Translations under genes and position numbers: made by a program
The notes under the pieces: model-generated
Databases searched by the model: none
Told to the model about the DNA's origin: nothing
The model's input: the letters and a program-made list of their open reading frames with translations, nothing else
Assembly: GCA_041748075.1 (NCBI GenBank)
Contig: JBGTDX010000136.1
Span: forward strand, 1 to 22,137
Length of the DNA stretch: 22,137 nt
Direction: 5' to 3'
Source of the DNA: JBGSYJ01 sp041748075
GTDB lineage: Bacteria; Acidobacteriota; Thermoanaerobaculia; Gp7-AA8
Shown: positions 15,361-22,137 of the stretch, piece after piece
How the letters are laid out: each line of letters starts with the position of its first letter
How positions within the stretch are numbered: position 1 is the first letter of the stretch

Positions 15361-17538
15361 TCACTCCCGAAACCGCTCCCATCCCTCCCTGATCTCCTCC
15401 AGCGCCGCGCGTACTTCGGGGGACGATCGCACGCCGTCGAGAAACCAGTCGTGTCGCGCAAGGTACGGATACGCCAGGTACCCGCGCGACAACGCAATCC
15501 GCAACCATGAGGCAGTCTTCTCCGCGTCACCGAGCAGCGCGTACACATCCGCCATCCATGACGCGTACTGCAGGTCCGCCGCCGCAGTCGCCTCCACCTC
15601 CGGAGTGATCATGCTCAGGCTCTTCTCCCGCTCCCCACGAATGGCGAGAACCAGCGCCATGGCGATTCGCGCGAACGGATGGTCGGGGCCTTCGCGCAGC
15701 ATCGTCTCCGCATTCTTCTCGGCTTCGTCGGTCCGGCGCAGCAGCAGAAGCGCAATCACCACGATCAGATTCCTGAGAAAGAACACCGCCTCCATTTTTG
15801 TGATCGTCGCCAGCGTCTTCTCGAAGTTGCCGTCCATGAACTCTACGATGGTCATGGCGAGCTGTCCGAACCAGCTGAACGGATCGATCGACGCCAGCCG
15901 CGCGCCCAGCGGCCGTGCCTTCTCCGTCTGGCCGGCCAGACAGTAGATGACGGTCAGCCATGCCAGGGCGTCCAATTCATTCGCATCGCGCTCCACCGCT
16001 TCGCGCAGATGGCGGATGGAGCCGGGGACGTCTCCGCGGTGGATCGCCACCATCCCGAGCAGTGCCCGCCCGCGCGCAGAGCCGGGATCGATCTGAAGGA
16101 CGCGTTTCGCAATCTCCTCGGCGCGGTCGAGCACCGCCACATCCTGAGAGACGCCGGCGTTCCAGTACTGCCAGATGATGATGCCGCGAGTGGCCAGGAG
16201 CGTCGGATTCTCTCCTGCGATCTCGAGTGCGCGATCGATCTCCGCCATAGCCGCGTCGAGCTTCGACTCATCGAACTCGTACATCAGTTTGCGCGCGCGG
16301 AGGTAGCTCTCGTACGCGCGCACGTCGGCCACCGGGCGTTCGCGCATCCGGTCGCTCTCCACGGACGTCAGCTTGAGCCGCAGCTCCGCGGCGATGGAGC
16401 GGGCTACCTTTTCCTGGATGTCAAAGATGTCGTCCATCGTCCCGTCGAACTTCTCCGCCCAGACGGTCGACTCCGCAGCTGCGTCGATGAGCTGCGCCGC
16501 GATGCGCAGCCGATCACCGGCGCGGCGGACGCTTCCGGTGACGACGTAGCGAACGTGCAGCGCTGATGCGATCTGTGGAACCGCCGCGCCGCTGGCCTTG
16601 AGATGCGCAGCCGAGGAACGCGCCACAACCCGCAGGGATTCGATCCGCGACAGATCGGTGATGATCTCCTCGGCTACGCCGTCGCCGAGGTATTCGCTGT
16701 CGCGCGCGGCGCTGAGATCATCGAAGGGGAGGACGGCGATGGAACGCAGCTCCTGCGCAGCAGGAGCGGGTGCGGACGTCGTGATCGAGGTTCGCTTCAG
16801 ATCGGTGAGCACGTCCCGGAACGACTGGTAGCGCCGTTCGCGGTCGCGCTCGAGGCATCGGCTGCTGATCTCGCGCACTCCCGCGTCCTCGCCGAACGCT
16901 TCGTGGAGGATGCAGCCAAACGAGTAGATGTCGGCGCGGTGATCGACCTCGAGGCCCATTGCCTGTTCGGGGGCCATGTAGCCGAGAGTTCCCATGATCA
17001 TGCCGGGGGTGGATTCGAGGCTGCGGATGGCGGTGTGGTCATCGTCAGACTGTGGCGAGAGCTGCAACAGTTTGGCGAGACCGAAATCGAGCACCTTCAC
17101 GTACCCGTCCTCGGTGATCATGATGTTTTCCGGCTTGAGGTCGCGGTGGACGATTCCCGCCGCATGCGCCTTCCCCAACGCCTCGGCCACCTGCGTGAGC
17201 CATCCGAGCATCTCGCCTGCATCGGTGGAGTGGGTGATCGACCGTCGCAGCGTCTGCCCCTCGACCAGTTCCATGGCGATGTAGTTGACGCCGCCGTCAT
17301 TGCCGATGTCGTAGATATGGAGGATGTGCGGATGGTTGAGCGCAGACGCAGCCTTCGCCTCGCGCTCGAACCGCGGCAGCGCATCCGCGCGCGCGACCGC
17401 GTCCTTGGACAGCACCTTGATGGCGAGGTCGCGATCGAGCCGCCTGTCCCGCGCGCGATACACATCTCCCATCCCTCCGCTCCCGAGGAGCGAGAGGATT
17501 TCGTAGGGGCCGATGGTCGTACCGGGAGTCAGGGACAT
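15361..17538 (-). CDS. Soluble Ser/Thr protein kinase with shortened C-lobe, TolB/CadC-like domain and TPR repeats
   Basis: The product has 725 residues. The kinase N-lobe and catalytic loop are complete: GSGGMGDVY, Lys41, Glu60, HRDLKPEN with Asp133, DFG with Asp151, and GYMAPEQ ending at 192. After IYSFGCILHE (residue 213) only 13 residues precede RCLERDRERRY, whereas the paralogue at 4254 has 42 there. About 29 residues covering the helix F-G region are therefore missing. No transmembrane helix follows. A short Ala/Pro linker leads to the TolB/CadC-like domain (about 262-390, RSIAVLPFDDLSAARDSEYL) and then TPR-like helices to the end. It is probably cytoplasmic, and activity despite the deletion is uncertain. 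The ATG at 17538 lies 13 bases after a GATAAT box with no clear Shine-Dalgarno sequence. Confidence 0.92.
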   Translation of the reverse strand: MSLTPGTTIGPYEILSLLGSGGMGDVYRARDRRLDRDLAIKVLSKDAVARADALPRFEREAKAASALNHPHILHIYDIGNDGGVNYIAMELVEGQTLRRSITHSTDAGEMLGWLTQVAEALGKAHAAGIVHRDLKPENIMITEDGYVKVLDFGLAKLLQLSPQSDDDHTAIRSLESTPGMIMGTLGYMAPEQAMGLEVDHRADIYSFGCILHEAFGEDAGVREISSRCLERDRERRYQSFRDVLTDLKRTSITTSAPAPAAQELRSIAVLPFDDLSAARDSEYLGDGVAEEIITDLSRIESLRVVARSSAAHLKASGAAVPQIASALHVRYVVTGSVRRAGDRLRIAAQLIDAAAESTVWAEKFDGTMDDIFDIQEKVARSIAAELRLKLTSVESDRMRERPVADVRAYESYLRARKLMYEFDESKLDAAMAEIDRALEIAGENPTLLATRGIIIWQYWNAGVSQDVAVLDRAEEIAKRVLQIDPGSARGRALLGMVAIHRGDVPGSIRHLREAVERDANELDALAWLTVIYCLAGQTEKARPLGARLASIDPFSWFGQLAMTIVEFMDGNFEKTLATITKMEAVFFLRNLIVVIALLLLRRTDEAEKNAETMLREGPDHPFARIAMALVLAIRGEREKSLSMITPEVEATAAADLQYASWMADVYALLGDAEKTASWLRIALSRGYLAYPYLARHDWFLDGVRSSPEVRAALEEIREGWERFRE

Positions 17539-17551
17539 GGGCTGATTGCCG

Positions 17552-17557
17552 ATTATC
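17552..17557 (-). promoter_or_regulatory. Candidate -10 box for the short-lobe kinase gene
   Basis: GATAAT on the minus strand (in the context TAAGATAAT) ends 13 bases before the ATG at 17538. A CTGACA box (complement of 17578-17583), supplied by the AGGTGTCAG repeat, lies 20 bases further upstream, longer than the ideal -35 spacing. Confidence 0.4.
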
Positions 17558-17568
17558 TTACCTCTTCT

Positions 17569-17583
17569 AAAGTAGGTGTCAGG
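17569..17583. repeat. Copy of the AGTAGGTGTCAGG motif in the kinase promoter region
   Basis: AAAGTAGGTGTCAGG matches the left arm of the palindrome at 14594. It lies about 30 bases upstream of the kinase start. Confidence 0.45.
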
Positions 17584-17620
17584 CGATCACGAACGCTCGA
17601 TTTCGGCGATCGTGAACTCG
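17582..17620. promoter_or_regulatory. Direct repeat in the divergent promoter region
   Basis: GGCGATCACGAACGCTCG (17582-17599) is repeated as GGCGATCGTGAACTCG (17605-17620), a 23-base period of roughly two helical turns. It lies between the divergent genes at 17538 and 17713, so a regulator binding site is possible. TCACGA and TCGTGA inside the two copies also form an inverted pair. Confidence 0.3.
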
Positions 17621-17668
17621 CCTCACTGTCCGGCCCCCCCGGAGGATGAAACGTCGGCGTGTCGGGAG

Positions 17669-17674
17669 TAGAAT
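17669..17674 (+). promoter_or_regulatory. Candidate -10 box for the secreted-protein gene at 17713
   Basis: TAGAAT lies 38 bases before the ATG. A GAGGAG ribosome site follows at about 17697-17702. No strong -35 box was seen. Confidence 0.3.
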
Positions 17675-17712
17675 GATGGGCGATACCCCCAAAAGAGAGG
17701 AGATGTCTCCAA

Positions 17713-18333
17713 ATGGACCGCACCATTCTCGACGGCGTCCGTATTCTCCCGATCCTGATCCTGTTGTTCACTACTCCTCTGCTCCACGCGGCCGAAGTAC
17801 CGCTCGACGTCGAGATCTCATTCGAGGCGACGCATCCCAAACTGGAACGGACGGCCACCCTCGTCGTCTCCGATGAGCTACAGGGGCTGGTGGTGACTCA
17901 CAAGCGACTCGTGAGCCGATTCGATTTTTCAATTGGCAAGGCCGCTACGAGTCAACTCACGCGCGCTCTGGAGAGTCGTTACGAGAAGGTCGAATTGATT
18001 TCCGTTCGACCCGACCAGTGGGAAGGGCCTCTATTCGAGCTCACCTCGGTCGACGTCAAACCGAAGTTTCCTCGCACTACCTTCGGGTCGTACGGCGCCG
18101 TTCTCGACATGGTGGTGACGGTCCGCGAACATGACTCCGAGAGCGTGTTGACGCTGAGTCACGAAGGATCGAGCAAAGATCCAGCAGCTCGCGTTCTGTT
18201 TCAGTCCCCGATCAGCGCAATGAAGCAGGACTGGGTGAAGCTCGGAAAAGCGACTGGAGCCGCTCTTACTGCCGCACTCGACGAACTGCTGACCCGGATT
18301 GGTCAGGGAGAGACGCCCGCAACGATTGACTGA
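17713..18333 (+). CDS. Secreted hypothetical protein (206 aa)
   Basis: The ATG at 17713 is preceded by GAGGAG at about 10 bases. The N-terminus has a signal peptide (RILPILILLFTTPLLHA) with likely cleavage after Ala26 or Ala27. The mature part, about 180 residues, alternates beta strands and helices: DVEISFEATHPKLERTATLVVSD, SRFDFSIGKAATSQLTRALES, YGAVLDMVVTVREHDS and a C-terminal amphipathic helix (WVKLGKATGAALTAALDELL). A helix flanked by strands that ends in a long C-terminal helix is reminiscent of small periplasmic assembly lipoproteins, but there is no lipobox cysteine and I do not assign a family. Periplasmic location is inferred from the signal peptide. The gene is divergent from the kinase at 17538. 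Confidence 0.8.
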   Translation: MDRTILDGVRILPILILLFTTPLLHAAEVPLDVEISFEATHPKLERTATLVVSDELQGLVVTHKRLVSRFDFSIGKAATSQLTRALESRYEKVELISVRPDQWEGPLFELTSVDVKPKFPRTTFGSYGAVLDMVVTVREHDSESVLTLSHEGSSKDPAARVLFQSPISAMKQDWVKLGKATGAALTAALDELLTRIGQGETPATID

Positions 18334-18608
18334 GGCTCTTCCCAGACGTTCACGATGGCATCTCGTTCCTACAGTACCCTTCCGCCTTCTTCTTGTTCGT
18401 CCCGCCCCACTGCTTGAAGTCGGGGACTGGGGCACTGGGTTCATCAACGTCTTTGCAGATCGTCAATCTCGATCATAGATTTGACGTTGGGAATCTACGA
18501 CGTAAAACCCGTGGCTGTGCCCCTAACTTTCTGGCACTGGAACGGGACATGCATCCTTCCAACTCCCCAACTTCCAAAGTAATTTTTATGGACACAAAGG
18601 AGGAGCAC

Positions 18609-19451
18609 ATGTCTGAACAGACCCAGAAGGAAACCCGATCGGCCGTCGTTCGCGTGATTAAGGGAACCGGAGATACGGTCGACCAGACCATCGACGCCAC
18701 TCGCAGCGTCACGGTCAATGCACTCAAAGGGGCAGGCGAGGTCGCGGGCAAGGTCCCTGAGGTCCTCAAGGATGTCGTCGTCGGGACCCTTCAGGCCGCC
18801 CACGAGGTCGGATCCGAGCTCGGAAGCGTCGTCAAAGGAAGCACGATCGGCATCATCCGCGGCACGACCGAGGTAGCCTCGATGACGATCGGTGCAGTGG
18901 TCGGGCTCGTACGGCAGACCATCCAGAGCGCGAGCGAGGTCGGCGAGGACGTGGGAACGGTCGCTTCGCAGTCCGCCCAGGGAGTCATCGTCGGCACCAG
19001 AGACCTCGCGATCAGTCTCAGCGACGCCGCGGTGGGAGTCGCCCGGGGCGCGATCCTCGGCGTCTCTGGAGTTGGCGGCGACCTGGCCGGGACTGCAAAG
19101 AGTGCCGTCCGGGGCGCCATCGAGGGAGCCCAGGAGATCGGAGGGGATGTCACGCAAGCAGCCAGCGGGGCCGCCCGAGGCGCGATCAATGGTACGAACG
19201 AAGTCGGCGGTGATCTCGCCAAGGTCGCGCGCGGAGCCGTCGAAGGTGCGATCGATGCCGCACGCAGTCTCAGCCTGAAGGCCGAGGACGCTGCCTCGGC
19301 GGCCGCTACCGGCGCGATCGAAGCCGCGGGCGACGTCGGTGAAGCCGCGGTCAAGACGGTCCGCGACGCCGTGACTACGACGATAGACGGCGTGAAGGTG
19401 GTCGTCAAAGAACCATTCCGCAAAGAATCTCGCGAAGACACCGCGACCTGA
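18609..19451 (+). CDS. Amphipathic repeat protein of twelve gapless 22-residue repeats (280 aa)
   Basis: The ATG at 18609 follows a near-perfect AAAGGAGG at 5 bases, so the longer open frame starting at 18393 is rejected. After a 10-residue head (MSEQTQKETR), the protein divides without gaps or insertions into twelve 22-residue units (DNA 18639-19430, period 66 bp), and then a 6-residue tail. The unit pattern is roughly x-A-V-x-G-A-I-x-G-A-x-E-V-G-G-D-L-x-x-V-A-x, most regular in units 7-11 (RGAIEGAQEIGGD, RGAINGTNEVGGD). There is no signal peptide. A 22-residue period is the hallmark of apolipoprotein-type amphipathic helices, and related 11-residue periods occur in synuclein, perilipin and LEA proteins. 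Binding to membranes, granules or lipid surfaces is therefore a reasonable inference. Similar uncharacterised proteins exist in environmental bacteria, from memory. A hairpin terminator follows. Confidence 0.88.
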   Translation: MSEQTQKETRSAVVRVIKGTGDTVDQTIDATRSVTVNALKGAGEVAGKVPEVLKDVVVGTLQAAHEVGSELGSVVKGSTIGIIRGTTEVASMTIGAVVGLVRQTIQSASEVGEDVGTVASQSAQGVIVGTRDLAISLSDAAVGVARGAILGVSGVGGDLAGTAKSAVRGAIEGAQEIGGDVTQAASGAARGAINGTNEVGGDLAKVARGAVEGAIDAARSLSLKAEDAASAAATGAIEAAGDVGEAAVKTVRDAVTTTIDGVKVVVKEPFRKESREDTAT

Positions 19452-19472
19452 ACACGACTGATCGAGAGTCCT

Positions 19473-19496
19473 GCTGCGGCCCTCCCGGGCCGCAGC
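19473..19496 (+). terminator. Hairpin terminator after the 22-residue repeat gene
   Basis: GCTGCGGCCC (19473-19482) pairs perfectly with GGGCCGCAGC (19487-19496) around a 4-base loop, 21 bases after the stop. No T run follows, so it may be Rho-assisted. It and palindromic copy 3 are the only features seen in 19452-19797. Confidence 0.55.
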
Positions 19497-19590
19497 GCAG
19501 CGCACAAGCGCGCATGGAGTCTGGTCGCGAAACGGGGCGTCGACGTATTCGCTTCGGTCGGTGGCCGCTAACGATGATCGACATCAAATC

Positions 19591-19731
19591 GGCAGGTCCT
19601 TCCCAGGCCCTGCCTTTTCGAGCAGAAGTGATGTACGACACCTGGAGCGTGCACCATCCGCTCCGATGATCCCAGTTCTCGAACATCTTACGATGCGGTA
19701 TAGGCAGGGCCTGGGAAGGCCCTGCCACATG
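19591..19731. repeat. Hairpin-ended palindromic element, copy 3
   Basis: The left arm GGCAGGTCC/GGCCCTGCC has one mismatch, and the right arm GGCAGGGCC/GGCCCTGCC (19703-19726) is perfect and followed by ACATG. The core contains TACGACACCTGGAGCG, in the same orientation as copy 2, and CGCTCC as inner partner, but the rest of the core is more diverged. It lies between the converging genes ending at 19451 and 19798. Confidence 0.8.
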
Positions 19732-19797
19732 TTGGAGCGCTGGAACGCGGGACATCGGAATCGGAATGTCCCGCTACTTGCTGCGAGTGGCCAGCGC

Positions 19798-22137
19798 TCA
19801 GAACCCGGTGATGAGCACTGCGTCGCGGGTGAGCACCAATCGTGAGAACACGAGCGTCTTCCCGTCCGGCGTGAGGTCGAACCAGCCGATATTCTGGTCG
19901 TTGAAAGACGTGAGTCTCCTCGGTTCACCCTCCATCGGCACGTGCCAGATATTCGCACGGTCGCGTGGCATCGTGTTGAGAAGGAACCCTTTCCCGTCGG
20001 GTGCCCAATGGACCGCCGCACCGTAGCGCCCCCCCTCGTAGGTTCTGCTCCAGACGATTGGCCCGCCGTCGATCGAGACGACGGCGATCTTTGGCTGAGC
20101 GCCGTCGTGAAACTCGAATGCCACCTCTGTTCCGTCCGGCGAGATGACGGGGTTGAATACGACGCCAGGGAGGCTCCACTCGGAAACTGATCCTCCTGAA
20201 GTGGCGATTTTCCTGAGTCGACCGTCTTGTGCGAAAACGGCCCACTTTCCGTCGGGCGAGATCCCCGCTGGCCCCGGGTCGATTCCGGTCGCGAGAGCCC
20301 GCTCATCCCTACCCTCGAGGCTCATCCAGCGCAATTCCGCCCCGGCAGCGGTCAGCGCGACGTAGAGCATCGAGCGATCATCGGCGTCGGGGGCGGGATA
20401 GCGGGAGTCCACAGGTCCGGAGGTCACGTCGAGCGCCGTTCCATCAGGCTGCATTCTGACGAGACGGAAGACTCCCGTGCGCAGGGTCGCGTAGATCACG
20501 CTGCCGTCGCGCATCGCTGCCGTTCCGACGAGCCCATCCAGGCGCTCCCGCGTAACGCGCTCCGGTGCCGCGCTGGCGTCGAACGGCATTCTCCAGACCG
20601 AGGACTCCGTATCCTGCGCGACGGTCACCAGCATCTTCCCGTCCGCGGAGAGGCTGACGATGCGGTAGTCGAACAGATCGGCCGTAATCGCTTCGGGTGC
20701 TGCGCCGGAGAGGGGAACCTTCCACACCTGCGAGCCTTGCGCCGGCCCGTCGCTCCGCTCTCCGACCGCGAGCAGCCCAGAACGGTCCGGCAACCAGGCA
20801 AGCTGAGCGAGGAGGCGCCACCCGTCGGAGAGGACGCGCTCGGTGCCGGCGGAGACATCGACGCCGATGATTCGCGCTTCGACATTTCCCTCGGAGCTGT
20901 TTTCGCTGACCGCGATCGTCGTCCCGTCCGGCGACCATGCGGGGGCAGTGAAAAAGACCGGAGCGAAGCGCTTCGGCAGCGTCGTGGTTGCCACCGAACG
21001 GACGGTGCTCCCATCTGCGTTTGCGAGCATGAGAGCGCTTTGATTCTGCTCCGGGAAGCTGGCGCGGACCCAGGTCATCTGTTTCCCGTCGGGTGAGAAC
21101 GACGGTGCACTGTCGATTCCGTCGAGCAGGTGCTTCGGAGTGCCTCCGAGCGTGGAGATCTCGTAGAACGCCCCGGACTGCTGGCGATCCGTTCGCACTC
21201 CGAAGACGATCGCATTGCCGTCATTCGTGAACGTGTGGGACCAGAATGCGCGTCGGTCGCCCGGCACGAGCTCTAGGTCGCGGCCGGTGGCAATCTGACG
21301 AAGCCAGAGACCCTGCATTCCCTGATCCGAGATGACGTACGCGATCAGCTTTCCGTCGGGCGAGATCGAGGCCGAGATCACTGTTCCCAGTGACGTGATT
21401 CGGGTGATCTCCATGGCCTTGCGAGGCGGGGGCTCGGCCGGGCGCCGCAGCCACAGGACCGCCGCGACGACCGCGACGATCAGGAGGGCGGCCGCCGTCA
21501 CGAACGTGATCGGACTCCGTGAGGGTGTGACGACCGGATGCCCACCGCTGCTCACCGTGATGATGGAGGGGTTCGACTCCAGTTCGCGGATGAGACGACG
21601 GAGGTCGATCGAGAGCTCTTTGACCGATTGGTAGCGGTCGTCCGGATCCTTTTCGAGAGCCTTCGACACGATGCGCTGGAGCTCGAGAGGCGCGTCGGGA
21701 CGCTCGGCCGCGAGACTCGGCGGATGGGAGTTGATGATCCCGTGCAGAGTGTCGATACTGGACTCGCCCTGGAACGCTCGGCGTCCGGCGACGACTTCAT
21801 AGAGGATGCATCCGAGTGAAAAGACGTCGCTGCGCGCGTCGGCCGTCCGGCCCTGGGCCTGCTCCGGCGACATGTAGCCGACCGTGCCCATGACGACGCC
21901 CGGGTCGGTATCCTTGACCGCGGTGCGCTCGTCATCTTCCGCCGTCGTGAGACGAAGCTTGGCCAGCCCGAAGTCGAGGACCTTGGCGTAACCGTTGTTG
22001 CTGATGACGATGTTCTCGGGTTTGAGATCGCGGTGCGTGATGCCGGCCGCATGCGCCGCGGCAACTGCGTCAGCCGACTGACTGAGCCACTGCAGGGCGC
22101 GCCGCAGATCGAGCCGGCCGCTGGCGAGGCGATCCCG
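19798..22137 (-). CDS. Membrane Ser/Thr protein kinase with C-terminal PD40 beta-propeller (N-terminus outside window)
   Basis: The frame is open to the window edge, so the glycine loop and catalytic lysine are not visible; 779 residues are seen. From the visible N-terminus: HAAGITHRDLKPEN (catalytic Asp at about 37), DFG (Asp55), then VMGTVGYMSPEQ and RCVSKALEKD-like C-lobe sequence (IVSKALEKDPDDRY). A transmembrane helix lies at about 208-228 (VTAAALLIVAVVAAVLWL). The remaining 540 residues are PD40 blades (ISPDGKLIAYVISD, SFSPDGKQMTWVRA, AWSPDGTTIAVSE, LTPDGKTLVFSRL). The architecture matches the kinase at 10002, but the two propellers differ enough to suggest different ligands. The gene converges on the 22-residue repeat gene, with palindromic element copy 3 between them. 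Confidence 0.93.
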   Translation of the reverse strand, partial: RDRLASGRLDLRRALQWLSQSADAVAAAHAAGITHRDLKPENIVISNNGYAKVLDFGLAKLRLTTAEDDERTAVKDTDPGVVMGTVGYMSPEQAQGRTADARSDVFSLGCILYEVVAGRRAFQGESSIDTLHGIINSHPPSLAAERPDAPLELQRIVSKALEKDPDDRYQSVKELSIDLRRLIRELESNPSIITVSSGGHPVVTPSRSPITFVTAAALLIVAVVAAVLWLRRPAEPPPRKAMEITRITSLGTVISASISPDGKLIAYVISDQGMQGLWLRQIATGRDLELVPGDRRAFWSHTFTNDGNAIVFGVRTDRQQSGAFYEISTLGGTPKHLLDGIDSAPSFSPDGKQMTWVRASFPEQNQSALMLANADGSTVRSVATTTLPKRFAPVFFTAPAWSPDGTTIAVSENSSEGNVEARIIGVDVSAGTERVLSDGWRLLAQLAWLPDRSGLLAVGERSDGPAQGSQVWKVPLSGAAPEAITADLFDYRIVSLSADGKMLVTVAQDTESSVWRMPFDASAAPERVTRERLDGLVGTAAMRDGSVIYATLRTGVFRLVRMQPDGTALDVTSGPVDSRYPAPDADDRSMLYVALTAAGAELRWMSLEGRDERALATGIDPGPAGISPDGKWAVFAQDGRLRKIATSGGSVSEWSLPGVVFNPVISPDGTEVAFEFHDGAQPKIAVVSIDGGPIVWSRTYEGGRYGAAVHWAPDGKGFLLNTMPRDRANIWHVPMEGEPRRLTSFNDQNIGWFDLTPDGKTLVFSRLVLTRDAVLITGF

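Noticed and set aside
18393..18608. N-terminal extension of the 22-residue repeat protein
   Set aside because: The AAAGGAGG site points to the ATG at 18609, and the upstream residues show no trace of the 22-residue pattern.
18495..19505. Minus-strand open frames opposite the 22-residue repeat gene
   Set aside because: They are shadows of the repeat; periodicity on the antisense strand follows from the 66-bp period of the real gene, which has the ribosome site and terminator.
1..22137. tRNA or rRNA genes
   Set aside because: No cloverleaf, CCA end with T-loop signature or conserved rRNA segment was noticed in any intergenic stretch when reading by eye.

Overview
This is a GC-rich window dominated by large eukaryotic-like serine/threonine protein kinases (STPKs). 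Each kinase is fused to TPR repeats, a TolB/CadC-like domain or a PD40 beta-propeller. Starts include TTG and GTG, and short A/T-rich -10-like boxes sit close to several starts. Many kinase-TPR and kinase-PD40 paralogues, a frameshifted secreted propeller protein and dispersed palindromic repeats together suggest an uncultured Acidobacteriota (Vicinamibacteria/Thermoanaerobaculia-like) chromosome. This is an inference from gene style; no rRNA or marker gene is present.

Layout. 2-496: C-terminal end of a PD40 beta-propeller protein, probably another STPK. 591-1246: VapBC-type toxin-antitoxin pair. 1442-2358: frameshifted remnant of a propeller-like protein, followed by palindromic element copy 1. 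2565-2687 (minus): a 40-residue basic peptide gene. 2918-4063 (minus): an AAA/DUF4143 ATPase with a perfect palindrome at its start. 4254-6620 (plus): STPK-TM-TolB-like-TPR, followed by a second, more decayed copy of the propeller remnant. 6917-9686 (minus): STPK-TM-TPR and a small beta-rich protein in one probable operon. 10002-12713 (plus): STPK-TM-PD40, followed by palindromic element copy 2. 12988-14561 (plus): amidohydrolase broken by one frameshift. 14669-15145 (minus): small secreted Cys-containing protein. 15361-17538 (minus): soluble STPK-TolB-like-TPR with a shortened kinase C-lobe. 17713-18333 (plus): secreted protein. 18609-19451 (plus): protein made of twelve uninterrupted 22-residue repeats. 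19591-19731: palindromic element copy 3. 19798-22137 (minus): STPK-TM-PD40, running off the window.

How the parts relate. Five kinases and one probable kinase tail share a catalytic plan (GxGGMGxVY, AIK, HRDLKPxN, DFG) but carry different sensory or interaction modules. They look like an expanded paralogue family rather than one pathway. The non-kinase genes between them (toxin-antitoxin, ATPase, amidohydrolase, secreted proteins) have no evident shared pathway. Two dispersed repeat families mark gene boundaries: a roughly 140-bp element with hairpin ends, and a short AGGTGTCA motif.

The strongest unusual observations are the gapless 22-residue repeat protein, the hairpin-ended element whose core is inverted in one copy relative to its arms, the KDLSPKKDPAGG-containing micro-gene, and the kinase lacking about 29 residues of its C-lobe.
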